The notes: a model not told the origin generated them from the sequence alone. A stretch of 64,000 bases of DNA from Vitrella brassicaformis (GCA_001179505.1 CDMY01000613.1:67056-131055), one strand, 5' to 3'; shown: positions 46,746 to 58,934, counted from the stretch's first letter. Translations and numbers: made by a program.

Positions 46746-49592
46746 TCAGTTGGGCAGCTCGCCGCAGTCCTGGATGAGCACTGGCTCGGCGAGAGCGGCC
46801 ATATCCTCACAGTCTGTCATGTCACTGAGGGTTGGCCGCACGTCGCGGTTGCGCTTGGGGGTGCTGGGGGTGCTGTTGCTGGCCGTGAGGGAGATGGCGT
46901 GCAGAAAGCTGAGGGCCGGGAGGTCGTCGATGACACCCACGACCGTGTCCCACATGGTGCACCGGTTGTTCGACGAAAGTGTTATCGTGAAGCGGCTGCC
47001 TGCAATGCACTCACGCCACGCACACATAAATAACGAGCATACAGAGAGAGTGTGAGATGTCAGCTGCGCCCAGGGCAATGCCATCCTACCATGCACTTTG
47101 TGTTTCTGGTTGCCCTTCTTGTCGGTCGCCACTTCCCCAAGACTGGCCACCATGCCAGGCCGCCGGGGTGCGATGAGGGACGTGTGGTGGTCCCATCTCG
47201 TGTGGTGCATGCCATAGATGCTCTCGGTGCAGACACTGTACCTGCGGTCGAGAAAGCCCCCAAACAGCTCGGACCCTTCATAGGCATACGGAATGACCGT
47301 GCCTGAACAAAAGCCATCCATCCATCCATCCATTCCTGCTTGTGTGTCTACGGCGCCTCTTACTGACTGACTGACTAACTGACCGACCCACCTTTGTAGT
47401 GCAGCGGGTATCCTGAGGTGCCCTTGCCCTTCTCGCCCGTGCAGAAGCACCTGACACACGAACGATCGCAGCCAGCAATGCAATCGTTGTTGCATTCGAT
47501 TCATCCTTGTTGCCACATGTATGTATGCATCCACCTGAAGTTCTCGGCCGCCTTGGGGTTGACGTCGGTGAAGAGGGTGATGACCACACGCCGCACCGGG
47601 GCTGACGCACGACCACTCTGGAGATCAAGGAACACCTTCGGGCGCTGAAAACAACACATGCGCTCTGCAGACACACGTGTGTCGGGCTGTGCGTATGGTG
47701 TTCTCTTGCCTTTGGTGGTGTCGGGCTGTTGTCGACCGTTTCGGCGCACAGGAAGCCCTCCGTCATGTGCTCGTGGAAGGTGGCGCACTCTGCCTTCACC
47801 TGATAGAAAGATAGATAGATAGATATGACGGAACAAACAAAATACACATTCTGGGAGGTCGCTCTTTCTGGTGGTCTGTTTCCGCCTTACCTGTTTGTCT
47901 GGGCTCTGTTTGACTTTGAAGCAAATGGTCCTCCAGAGGTCTGTGGTCTCCTGACATCACACACAGACACAGGGAGAGATGAAAGGCCACTTGTGTGTGT
48001 GCACCGGACCTTGAGCAGCTTGGCCCAGTGAGTGTAGTCGACCTGCAGGGTCAAATACGAGTCGAGCTGGTGCAGCAGGTCCAGCAGATCGTCAGTGGCC
48101 TGGAGTGACACCACAGACATCACACCGTGCGAGTGCATCCATCCCTGTCCCCAAGCGCACATGGATGGCGAGCGCGCTCTTGATGGATCTCTCGAAGTCC
48201 CTCAGCCGCTTGACAGTCTCGGTGAGGTCGTTGGCCTGCCGCCTCTCTTCAGCCAGCCGATCGAGCACCGCCTCCTCCTTCTCCCTGGCAGTCTCTGGAT
48301 CGTCGACGGACGGCAGCCGCGCATCAGCTGACGGGGCAGAGGCCAACAGATGCCCTTGTTGTGTGCATGTGTGTGTGTATGGTGTAGGCACCCGGTGGAC
48401 GGCCGGTGAGGGTGTTGAGGAGCTGGTCGATGGGCTTGGGCTCGGCCGTCCTGAAGCTGTCGACGATCCGAATGAACTCAGCCACGGCGTCCCTCTCCAG
48501 TCGGCCCAGCTGCTGCTTCACCAGCACACCCTTGTCGATGGCCTTGCCCTTGGTCTGCACAACACATGTGACCCATCAGCACTGCCCTTGCCGTGCTCCT
48601 CTACTTGATGCATGGCTGACCTTGAGTTTGGCCATGTCCTGGTCGGCCTTCGCGTCAAGAGCCGTCGCGAGGACTGATGGTTTGCCTCTCAGAGCCTGCC
48701 GCACCCACTCACCAACCCACCTCTCGTCCACCGAGGGCACCAGCTGGCCGCCCGTCGCGTGACGCACAAACCGGGGCCACCGCATGGGAAGCAGTCGCGC
48801 ATCGACGGGAGTCGACCAGTCCAGAAGGTGGTCTCGCACGGCTAGCGGCATCCCGCTGAATGTCTTGGTCACAACGGTTGCGAGGGCGTAGACGAGGGTA
48901 ATCACGGCCGGTGGAATGACGAAGACGCCTTCATCCATCAAGTAGATTTGCGGGCTTGTCGCTCCCAAGGCCCAATGCACGACAAAGCGCACAGTGGAGA
49001 TGCCCTCCCGCTGCAGGTCGCGGATGGCGGCACTGGCGAAGGACAAGAGGCCGCGCGTCACATCCTCGGTGGACGGGGGGGACGACATAGCCAAGGGCAG
49101 GAACCGAAGGGCCGGACACTCCGAAGCGCCAGATTCACCACCAAACGTCGCATCGACCACACAGACATCAGCGCCAAAACCGCAGAATAAAGAGGCCGTG
49201 TGTGTGTCAAGATGCAGATCCACTTCGCCTGGCTGAGGTCCACCGACCTCGCCAGTCGTAGCCACAGCAGATGGTGCCTCTTTGGTGGCCGCCATGCCAG
49301 CGAGGCACTTCTCGATGGCTGCCTTCTCGCGCTCCAGCTGACATGTGTGGAAGTCGGCCATGTCGAGGAAGCCGCTGAAGAGCCGCGCGACGTTCGTGTT
49401 TGCAAAAGCCGGCCTCACAATGGCGCGGAAGAGCTCACAGGGCTCCTTGTGACTCTCTTCATCCTCGCACAGACACTGCGTCGTGCAGTAAAGGATCTCG
49501 CCGCAGACTTGGCATGCGACTCGCCGGCCGACAGAGCCGCACTTGAGGCACTTGAGAGCAGCGTGGGGATGAGTCATTGACGCGTCTGACAT
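46746..49592 (-). CDS. MYND finger-cyclophilin-like fusion, gene 2
   Basis: Intact counterpart of the plus-strand gene, tail to tail with it. ATG 49592 leads into the MYND finger CLKCGSVGRRVACQVCGE then YCTTQCLCEDEESHKEPC. The long first exon (to 48621) carries the middle domain (VVDATFGGESGASECPALRF). Helical exons follow with introns placed as in gene 1 (after MAKLK, before TKGKAIDKGV; WAKLLK; ERRQANDLTETVKRLRDFE). The C-terminal domain is clearly cyclophilin: VFLDLQSG, RRVVITLFTDVNPKAAENFR, CFCTGEKGKGTSGYPLHYKG. The expected FHRV active-site Arg segment is replaced by IPYAYEG, so it is probably a non-catalytic binding module. It ends GSRFTITLSSNN...ELPN. MYND plus cyclophilin in one chain is not an architecture I know. 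Confidence 0.82.
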
Positions 49593-49829
49593 CGGTGGGA
49601 CGGCGGCGTCACGACAGATGAAGAGATGTGGTGCTCATAGAGGGTAAAAAGGCGTGGATCTGCAACGAGTGTAGACTCCTCAAGCTCAGGTCTGATTGCT
49701 GCAGCAGCGCCGGACCGCCCCAATTGCGAGCTTAGGAGGAGGAAAGGAAGGAGAGAAGAAGGGAGAAGGGTTCTGGAGGAAAGGGGGAAAGGGTTATTGC
49801 TTGTCTGCTCCCGTCGATCTTCAACACAG
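49593..49829. promoter_or_regulatory. Divergent spacer between MYND genes 2 and 3
   Basis: 237 bp between opposed starts of two related genes; a G/A-rich block (about 49735-49795) precedes the gene 3 ATG. Assigned from arrangement. Confidence 0.35.
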
Positions 49830-51609
49830 ATGTCGAAACCCATCGATTATTCCAAGTGGGACAATCTCGATGACAGCAGCGATGAAGATGACGGCCCGCC
49901 TCCCTCGTCCGCCTCCAGGCCCGCCGCACCCTCAGCGCAGGCTGTTGCCGCCCGCCTCGCCTCTATGGCCATCGGCCGTGGACCGATGCAGCCCGCGCCA
50001 CCCAGCAGCACGTCAAGCGCCGTGGACGACCGCCTCCCCTTCAGCTCCAGTGAGATGCCCGGCTACAAGGTGCGAATGGACGCCTCGACGCCTGACCCTG
50101 AACTGGAGCTTCAGCAGTGCATCGTGTGCGGCAAGCGACCTGAGCTCGGCCAGCGATTGAAGGTGTGTGACCGTTGCGTCCGGGAAGTCAGCCCCCTCTA
50201 CTGCAGCGAGGATTGCCTGAAGCAGCATTTCCAGCAGGGGCAGCACACGAGGGAGATGTGTCGGATGGGCAGAGCGATGTACGTTGAGCAGGGCTCGCTG
50301 CGCGGCAATCGGCATGCCGTCAGGTAAAGAAATGAGAGGAAACATGGCGAGTGGCAATCATTGTGATGTCTTCCTACATAGGTACCTTCTGGGCTGGATG
50401 ACTGAGGACGCATTTTTCAAGCACCAGCGTCAGAAGCAGCAGGAGATACAAGACGAGATAGCGGCCTACGGTCGCCCCTCGCATCTGAAGATGAGCGTGA
50501 GCGTGTTCAACACCGTCGACTTCGCTTTCGGTGTTGTAGAGTTGGCGAGCAGCTTGGCGGAAGGCCATGCACTTCTCCGCCATCCCCCTGCTGACACCGG
50601 TGGAGTCTTTTACCCCGATTGCGTTATCTATCCCAGCTATCAAGTCTTCCCTATCGCTTGGCGTGAGGTGAAGGAGCCCACGGGTCCCGTTCTGGAGGTC
50701 ATGCTGGCCGAAAGGATCGTCATCGTCATGTCGAACATCATCATCGCACTGCTGGCGCTGACGGCGCGCTGCCTAGGGGTGATCGGCAAGCAGTACGTCG
50801 AGGGCGACGTTAATGCCCTGTTCTGGCGCAAAATGACCTGCCCTCTGCCCATGGGCGACCGCACTGCGCACTTTTACTTCATCCCTGCACCATGCGGCGT
50901 CGTTACAGATGCCCTGACGTACGCCGCGAAAGAGGTCTTCAGCGATGAAGAGGGGCGGGAGATAGATGCGCTGGTCAGCGGGTCCGCTTTGGTGCGGACA
51001 GGTGTAATGACGCTGCAGCAGCGGGTGATGCGGGACGAATGGCGAAGGGAGATCGAGTGGGAGATCGGCGCCATGGACGGCATGAGCGACGCCATTGACG
51101 GCATGTGTCAAGAGTACGCTGCACAGGTAGGTAGAGAGGGGACACACACACACTTCATTGGCGCATGGTCTGTTGTGCGTGAATGCAGCGAGGCATCCAG
51201 CCACGAGCGCTCAAAGCCGCCTTCATCGACAAGGCCGTTGCATTCACGGACGTCTTCAGGCAAGTAATTACTGTACACTCAATGCACACGACACAAATGA
51301 ATGGATGGATGGACGGACGGAGTGTTCTGTTGTGTGTCTGAGAGCAGGCGGCACCTGATTGAGTATGCCGACGGCATGGGAGAGATAGTCGGGAAGTCCT
51401 TTGCACAGCTGACCGAGCTGACCGACGACGAGATGCGGCAAATCAAGGCTGAGGTGGCGGCTGCCGAGTACCCCGCCGACATCCAGGAGCTGATCGCAGC
51501 CGAGAGTCCGGCATATGCAGAGGACGTGGACGGGCCGATAGTCACTCTGGCTGATGGGAGGCGGACCTGTGAGATGGACCTGCTACTGAGGACTCAGGGG
51601 CTGCTATGA
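49830..51609 (+). CDS. MYND zinc-finger protein, gene 3
   Basis: Four exons (49830-50323, 50382-51126, 51189-51259, 51348-51609). The N-terminus SKPIDYSKWDNLDDSSDEDD is acidic and Pro/Ser-rich. The MYND finger is CIVCGKRPELGQRLKVCDRC, YCSEDCLKQHFQQGQHTREMC, with all ligands present. A long middle domain follows, including one strongly hydrophobic stretch (IVIVMSNIIIALLALTA) that may be a buried helix or membrane segment, and PCGVVTDALTYAAKEV. The tail is helical and acidic (LTELTDDEMRQIKAEVAAAE). No cyclophilin domain is present. The third intron is GC-AG. Position beside the MYND-cyclophilin pair suggests common origin, but middle-domain similarity is too weak to claim by eye. Confidence 0.83.
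51260..51347 (+). other. GC-AG intron in MYND gene 3
   Basis: The exon ends CTTCAG and the intron opens GCAAGTAATT, closing GAGAGCAG. The join gives TDVFR-RHLIEYADGM in frame. Confidence 0.75.
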
Positions 51610-52189
51610 CTCAACTAGCGGCTGGAGTGGAGTGTGTGTGCGTTGTGATGGCTGGGTGACGGACGCCTCCTCAGCCCACACAGCGACGTGCTAGACAGCC
51701 ACATGCCCTTGTGTGTTTTCGGCTGATGAGACCTGAGTGGCGCATTCTCCTGACGTGGTCAATGTCTTTCCTGTCTCCTGCTTGTGTGTTCATTCCTCAG
51801 CTGCGATGACACGGGTGAATTCACTAACCGTCAGGACCATTACGTGTGTGAGTGCAATGGGGCCTGGGTTCAGACGTAGGGATGAATTAGGTGGGTGGGT
51901 GGTCAATGAATGAAGTCTATCAGAGTGCTCATTGAAGACGATTTGTGATATCATCAGCGACTGTCGTGACAGGCGCTTCATGTTTTCGCGAGGCCACTTA
52001 AAACGAAACACACGATTTGACATGAATGAATCAAGTCAGCATTGTCTGCACGCACGCACACAGCAGGGCGAGACTCGCCAGCACAATTGTGTGTCATTGG
52101 TTGAATTGCAGGAAAAAGGACAATTACATGCAGCCACTTTACCCCCTACCAAGGACCCTCTTCCTCTCCTCCCTTCCTCCCTCTCCCTG
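51610..52189. other. Convergent 3' intergenic region
   Basis: Between the MYND gene 3 stop and the ankyrin gene stop. Less GC-rich than flanks in places (about 51930-52030). No coding signal. Confidence 0.5.
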
Positions 52190-53878
52190 TCAGTCAATGC
52201 CCAGCGACACAAACAGGCCAGTCTGCCTGTCGATGTGCCCCAGCTGTTGCCATGCGAATTGGCAGTCCTGGTCGCCCAGATGCTCGTTGAAGCCCTTGAC
52301 CACACCCACCACACCATGGCTGGCCGCCTCGTCCAGCCGCGCCTTGTGCACCACCTCACGCAGCCCCAGACGGCCGGCCGTGTGCACCACATGAGGCGGA
52401 CGGCTGTCGGCCCCATCAGAGACGGCGAAGCACTGCAGCGGCACGCGCACCATCACGCCGCCCAGACTGCCCGTCACGCCCACCACCTCCCTGTTGCTGC
52501 TCGCATGCAGCGCCGACTTGACGAAGTGGGTGACAGCCGCACGCACACGCCGAAAGAGGCGGCTGTTGCGTAGGGGGATGCTCTCGTCGATGGCCGCCAT
52601 GGCCGCGTCGATGTCGAAGAGGTATGATGCGATGCGCCAGGCGAAGACTGGCGCCTCCTGCGGGCCGACGGCCAGCCGGGGGGTCAGCAGGGCCGCGAGT
52701 GAGCGCTGGGGGGCGAGGGCGGTGTTGATGGCCGACATGACGGCCTCGGACAGCTCATTCAGCACTGTCGCATACTCGGCCAGCACCCTCCGTTGACAAC
52801 GACGGTGCTGCACCTCGGTTGCGGTGGGCATGCGGGCGATGGATGGGACCGCCCCGCCCCGCAGCAGCACACGGATGACGGTCCTCTGCTCGTCGATCCG
52901 GTCTGCCTCCCGTCGCTGGACGACCTCGTCGAGCGTCCTGGCAGCCTCTGCTAGGGGTGTCAGGTTGGCCCGGTTCGGCCTCCCTCTGTTGACGTCGTCG
53001 GCTGTCAGCTGGCGGCACAGCCAATGAGCCACACAGGGAGAGCCGTATCCGGCCGCCTCGTGCAGTGGCGTGCGGCCGAAGTTATCTGTTGCCGTCATGT
53101 TGACCCTGCGGCTGGTGATGAGGGTGAGGTACTCGTCCATGAAGAGCTGGGAGAAGGCAGTGTGTGTGGCAAAGTGCCTGGATGCCTCATGCACCAGATT
53201 CTCTCCGCCAACGGACCGCTCGGCTGCGAGGGTGCTGTCGTGTTGGATGAGGCGACGGAAGACCGACATGAGGGCCGCCTCGTACTGGCAACTGACGGGG
53301 CGGGCAGCGTAAGGGATGTAGGGAGGCCTCATTACCCTGACTCCTCGCACGTTGGCCTGGCGCGACAGGAGGGCCTCCACAGCCGTCAGATTGCCCGCAC
53401 GAATCGCCATCTTGATGGGCCTATCCGTCGACCCCTCCGTCAGATTGGGGTCCGCATTGACGTCCGCCCCTCCGTCGACGAGTGCATTGATGATGTCACG
53501 CTGTAGCTGACGGGAGGACCACTGCGGCAGGACGACGGGCACCTCCTTTGGGTAATCATCGCCGCGCGCATAGAGGGATGGGATGTTTGTTGGGCTGTCG
53601 ATGGCGAAAGACAGGCAGCTGTATCGACGGCCAGCGGTGCCTGCGGTGCCACGGACGCGCAGGCCGCCGGTGGCTCTCGGGTCGGCTCCTTGCTGGATCA
53701 GCGACGTGACATAGGAGGCCTCAGTGAAGCTGCGCCGAATGCAGCCCTCCAACAGCTGCCCACTGACAGTCGTGACTCCCTCATCGGGCAGGAAATCGAC
53801 GTCGTCCAGCCCCTTGCAGCCGGGCGACGGGGCGGCAGCATGAGGTGCTTGCGACGAGGCAGACGACGGCTGGGCCAT
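52190..53878 (-). CDS. Ankyrin-repeat protein (intronless)
   Basis: A single uninterrupted frame of 562 codons, unusual among its intron-rich neighbours. Ankyrin-like units include IINALVDGGADVNADPNL, PIKMAIRAGNLTAVEALLSR, and the best match NFGRTPLHEAAGYGSPCVAHWLC followed by LTPLAEAARTLDEVV and VIRVLLRGGAVPSI. About six degenerate repeats cover residues 40-350. The C-terminal 200 residues contain no repeats I recognise until HVVHTAGRLGLREVVHKARLDEA near the end. ATG 53878 is used; the codon before it is GTG. Ankyrin arrays mediate protein binding; partner unknown. Lack of introns suggests retroposition or a recent origin. Confidence 0.82.
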   Translation of the reverse strand: MAQPSSASSQAPHAAAPSPGCKGLDDVDFLPDEGVTTVSGQLLEGCIRRSFTEASYVTSLIQQGADPRATGGLRVRGTAGTAGRRYSCLSFAIDSPTNIPSLYARGDDYPKEVPVVLPQWSSRQLQRDIINALVDGGADVNADPNLTEGSTDRPIKMAIRAGNLTAVEALLSRQANVRGVRVMRPPYIPYAARPVSCQYEAALMSVFRRLIQHDSTLAAERSVGGENLVHEASRHFATHTAFSQLFMDEYLTLITSRRVNMTATDNFGRTPLHEAAGYGSPCVAHWLCRQLTADDVNRGRPNRANLTPLAEAARTLDEVVQRREADRIDEQRTVIRVLLRGGAVPSIARMPTATEVQHRRCQRRVLAEYATVLNELSEAVMSAINTALAPQRSLAALLTPRLAVGPQEAPVFAWRIASYLFDIDAAMAAIDESIPLRNSRLFRRVRAAVTHFVKSALHASSNREVVGVTGSLGGVMVRVPLQCFAVSDGADSRPPHVVHTAGRLGLREVVHKARLDEAASHGVVGVVKGFNEHLGDQDCQFAWQQLGHIDRQTGLFVSLGID

Positions 53879-54302
53879 CACGCAGAGTCACACACACCTG
53901 CATACACAGACACAGACACACACAGTCTCTTATTCATCATTCCCTCCCTCTTAAGGTGCTGACGCACCTCTCTCCTGGTCGGTCAGTCGACGGCCGCCGA
54001 TCACTCAGACAGACAGCAATGCCATCAGTCGGCCCTGCATGCGTCACAGAAAGCAGAGTCACCCACGTGCTTGTCCATCGTCGGAATCTGCCCGCGTGTG
54101 CCTCGCCTCAGCCTGCGGTATGTGCAAGTGATCGCATTCAACAAAACAGGCCCGGCCGATGCCCTCGTGGTAACGCATTTGCGTGCTGTAGCGATGCTCA
54201 GGGGGCGCGCGAGCTGCGGAGGAAAAAGGAAACGTGAAACGGATGGGCCGGAAGGCCCTTCCTTCCCTCCCCTCTCTCGTCGCGTGAAGTGTACTTAAAG
54301 TG
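53879..54302. promoter_or_regulatory. Divergent spacer, ankyrin / pseudokinase-LRR
   Basis: 424 bp holding both presumed promoters. CA repeat near 53905-53925; otherwise featureless. Assigned from arrangement. Confidence 0.35.
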
Positions 54303-57300
54303 ATGGCGCATATATCGGTGGAGGCTCTCATCAGCGGTGATGTCGAGGCCATCTTCGCTGCGCGTTCGGCCTTCCTCACCCACTGCCAGCGCCACGGGCT
54401 CCAAATCATTTCAAAGTGGCGCTCGCTGGACCGCCCCTTTCTCCCCACCCGACGCCAGTTCGCAGAACTCATCGGCGTGCCCCCAGAAGTAGCCCTGCCT
54501 GACTTCATCCCCGACGATCCTGACATGCCCTCCCTCTCCCCCTTCTGGTGGTTCCCACAGGCATGGCAATGGCTCAGCGGCCATGACGGAGATGAAGACG
54601 CTGCCGGCAGCCACAACCAGCAGCAGCAGGACAGAGTGGAGATGCTGCATGTGCTGGGTGGGCTGGCCATCACACTCCCCTATGACCTGCCCACACGCAT
54701 GCGGGCCCTCTTTGAGATATTCGACTTCTCCGATCTCGACGGCACATCGCACGAGGCGGGCATTGACGAGGGGGAGACGGGAGACGAGGTGTTCGGTCCG
54801 CGGCTGCTGATTGGAGGGGCTGGGCTGTTCATATTGTTGGAGAGGAGCCTGACGGGATTGAGCAAGCTGTGTGAGCTGCCTGCAGGGATGCTGCCGCTGA
54901 AAAGGGAGGAGATTGAGGCCATTCGGGACTATCTATGGCCTGCCGGTGAGTGGGGAAGACGGAGACAGGAGACACTCATTCTGGCGTGTCTGTCGTGTTA
55001 TGGATCCAGGTGCGAGTGACCCCACGGCCCGCACATCACTCCTTCGATTAGCGCCGCGATTCATCCCCCTGCTGAGGTCACTCAGCAGCATCCTCTACCA
55101 AAAGAGCAAGGTGGGCCCATGTGCCAACAAGGCTTGTCTCTATTGTACCTTCAAATGTTGCTCGCGTGTGTCTAATATCAGATTCTCGAGAGCTGTGGCG
55201 GCATCTGTGGTAGCCGGGATGAGGTGCTGCCCACCCTGCAGACCGACGCGCACTTCCTGGGAAGATATCGAGTCATCGCAAGGTAGGTAGGTAGACATCC
55301 ATGCCTCCCTCCCTCTCATGCCCGCTGTATAGTCCTCTTTTCCCTCCCTGCATTCACGCAGGGAGCGGCTCCCCTCCGGTCTCGCCGATGTGTTCCTCAC
55401 TCCCTGCCCCGTCGCCTCGTCGGCATCCCCCGCCGCGCCCCCCTCCTCCCCTCCACCGCCCATCCTCTTGTCGGACCCAGCCACATATGCATCATCGACG
55501 GCCCCGCCCCCCAGCCACAAGGAGCTGATGCTCGATGTATACGACGAGATGGATCTGCGGGGGCTGGCCATCAAGGTGCTGCTGCCACTCGACAGCGACC
55601 CCGCACAAGACGCCAGGAACTTCGTGAGGGAGGCGGCGCTGCTCTCCAAAGTCAGACACAGGTAGGTACGGAGAGAGATGTTTAGGTGTCGGTTGCTTAT
55701 CCGTCGGTGTGGTGTGTGGCGGGTGTGGTGTATGTCAGGCGGTGGGCGCCGGTGCATGTGTATGGCGTGACTGCTCGGCTGGTGTACCAAGTGCGGGAGA
55801 AGGAGGAGGGGTGCACACTGGCCCAGCTCTTGCAACAGCGGAGGCAGAGCTCAAATCAGGGAGTAAGGGCGAAAAATGGACGACATGCGGGACACGAGGC
55901 TCTCGCTTTCATGGCTACATCCATTCAGCTGCCGGAGATGGATGTGGTTGAGTTCTTGCTGTGCTTGCTGGATGTTTTGGAGGTGGCCCACACAACCGGG
56001 GTGGTGCACACTGCCCTCACGCCACACAAAGTCTTCCTCAAACACGGGTAGGACTGGACACCTACGGCTGGAGAGGAACGATGGACATTTGTGTCTCTCT
56101 TCTTTTGCCAGCTCCTTGACGGAGCCGATGATTCTCGACTGGAGCTCCGCCAAATGGGACCCCCAGGAGGTGCTTGCCAACACTTCGTCACTCCTCACGT
56201 ACACACAAGAGATAGCATGGGTATGCACACCCCCTGCAATGCGCCTGGTCTCGGTGTGTGCAGTGGCATGCCTGAGGCGACTGACCACCGCGATCCGCGC
56301 TACATCAGCCCGCAGCAGTGCCAGGGAGCAGGTGATACATACCCGCCAAAACAGTCACTTCACCATGACGGATGTGTCTCTGTGTCCACGGCACTCCTTA
56401 GGTGGTGAGTCCGATCCCTCCTGGGACATCTATAGCATCGGTTGCATCGGTCGGTGGATCAGTGAGTTGACATGGCAGACCGGGAGCGTGCTGCAATCCT
56501 TTATTGCTCTATGTGTGTGTGCAGCCTTTGAATGTGTGACGCTCACGCCACCATTCACCGGCACACGGCTCACTGATGCATACAGAGTGAGCACAGGACG
56601 GCTTGGACTCTTGTTGGCCTTGGACTCTTCTTGCTGGCTGCCTGTCTGCCAGCTGTCCCTAGGTGACCGTCAGAAGCACAGTGCCATCCTTGCGGGCGAT
56701 GCTGCCTCGGCCGAGAGGCCCAGCAGCCGCAGACGGACGTCGGGCGCACAACAGTGAGAGACGATGAGACACCAGATCACAAAACCACAGACACTGGAGT
56801 CTTCGGTATGGTATGGTATGGTTTGGTGTGTGCAGGTCGCCAGGCCAGCCGGATGGGGGCACACGAAAGAAGACCGTCACTCTGCAAGAGGGCATCAAGC
56901 TGGTCGGCATCTGTGTCCGGCCACATGAGCATCTGTGTCAATTCTTCCCTCTCCGGCCTGTCTCAGGAGCATGTGTACCTGCCGCCTCCCAGCCTGGAGC
57001 AGTGCCTGACGTCATCGGACTTCGTGGGCATCGTCAACAAGGCCCTGCAGAAGGAGCCCAGGGGCAGGTACCTCACCGCCACCGACATGATCAGGGACCT
57101 GCGCATGCTGCTGGAGGAGCTGCAGAACCTCCCACCACTCATGCAGGAGACACTGCCGCACCTCAAGCTCGCCAACCAGCAGCAAGAAGCAACCGTGGAG
57201 ACCCTTCCCCTCTCCCTGCCGCCAGCACCGGGTGGTCAGCCTGCGTTGACCGACCTGAGTGTCCCTGGCCCGCCATCGCGTCAGTCGAGCGATGACGAGG

Positions 57301-58934
57301 CAAGAACGGGCTTCGCCAGAGTGCTGGACCTGAGGTGAGACATGCCATCAGAAACAATGAGACAACAGTGCGTACTTATTATGAGTGTTGTCGTTCAGGA
57401 ACGAGGGTCTGACGGCGTTCACGTCCCGCTATCTCGCCAAGTTCGCCAACGCCCTCCTCGCCGACGAGCTGCACATCACCGGCGGGCCCATCCCACTCCG
57501 GGTCATCAGGCAGGGCGAGTCGACCTCACTCAACCTCAGCGACCGATCGCTGGCGGCGCACGACACCATGGTGCTCGCACGCCTGCTCGCACACAACTCC
57601 ACCATCGAGCACCTGGACTTGTCCAAGAACTGCGTGGCGCACGAGAACGCGGCCGAGCGTCAGGCGCATCCTCATATGTATCGTGTGGAGGGGCTGGCGA
57701 GGTTGGCCGAGTCGCTGCCGTCGCTGCCGCTGCAGGTGCTGAATCTGAGCGAGAACCCGCTGGGAGGGCAGGTGGGAGAGGTCATCTGCAGGGCTCTGGG
57801 CAAGTGCCCAAATCTGAGGGTGGGTGGGTGATATCGAGACACTCTGACAGAGTGCATTAGAGATGTAATGTGTGCATGTGTGCATGTGTGTGTGTGTGCG
57901 TGATTTAGTCTCTTCATTTGGGTCACTGTGACATCATGTCTCGCGGCGGCGTGGCATTGGCCGAGTCACTCAAGCACCTCACCATGCTGGAAGAGCTGGA
58001 CATCAAGTCAGCGAGACACAGAAAGACACAAACACATTGCAGACAATGCAGCGGCCTTTCTCCTGCCTGCCTGCCTGCCTGCCTGCGTGTCAGCCACTGT
58101 CACATAGGTGATGACGGGTGCAAGGCTTTGGCGAGCAGCCTGGGTGCGTCACCTCACCTGGCAACCATCAACCTCTATGGCAACAGCATCGAGGACGAGG
58201 GCGCTGACGCACTCGTGTAGGCCGGGCGGCTGCACATGTTCCGACAGAGACAGAGACAGGGAGACCAATGTGCGTGCGTGTGTGTGGTGCAGGAGTGCGT
58301 TGGAGCATGACTTCACTTTGCTGACCTTGCCGCTTGGCGACAACAGGATATCGAGGCCATACGAGCAGCTCATACAGAGGGCCATCACATTCAACAACCA
58401 ATACAAGGTGACTGACTGACACACACAGGAGTGAGTACCTTATATATTCCTTGCTGCGTGGAGTGCATTCTCCACCTCTCTCTGTGTGTGTCTTTGTTCA
58501 GTCTTTGTGTGAGCACAACTCTCGCTTCGAGGGCTTTGGTCACCACCTCATGGCCGAGTCACTCAAGGCATGGGCCAGAGGGTACACTCACACACACGGC
58601 GCACGACAGACGCCTCATTTGTCCGTCTCCGTTGCTGCAGTGACACCTTCATTGCCAAGCGGCTGCACACACGCCTATTGCAGCCCAAGGACCCACTCGA
58701 GGAAGAGGCAAACACCACAGACACACACACACATGCGAAGAGACAGAGAGACCCGTTAATGGTATCTGCTGCCGTGTCGCTTGTCATTGGTTTGACCAGG
58801 TTGGTCGTCTGCTGCTGACGTCCGATAATGCTTTGGTGTTGGATTCTGCCTTTGAGATGTACGCGAGTGCCAGGGTCAACGGGGGGGACCCTGCCAGCCC
58901 CTTGCCCCCCGCAGCACTCGTGCAGAAAGTATAG
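54303..58934 (+). CDS. Pseudokinase-LRR protein
   Basis: An N-terminal roughly 210-residue helical domain (exon 54303-54945) is unrecognised. A kinase-like domain follows: LGRYRVIARERLPSG, LRGLAIKVLLP with a VAIK-type lysine, and NFVREAALLSKVRH. The catalytic loop is VVHTALTPHKVFL (Arg and Asp of HRD lost) and the metal motif ILDWSSAKW replaces DFG. Then come DPRYISPQQ (APE-like), PSWDIYSIGCI and KALQKEPRGRYLTATDMI. This pattern indicates a pseudokinase. After a Pro/Ser linker come leucine-rich repeats: STSLNLSDRSLAAHDT, STIEHLDLSKNCVAHENA, LPLQVLNLSENPLGGQVG, LATINLYGNSIEDEGADAL. The end is AALVQKV-stop at 58934. About 18 exons; several very short kinase exons (56100-56600) are approximate. 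Confidence 0.78.
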
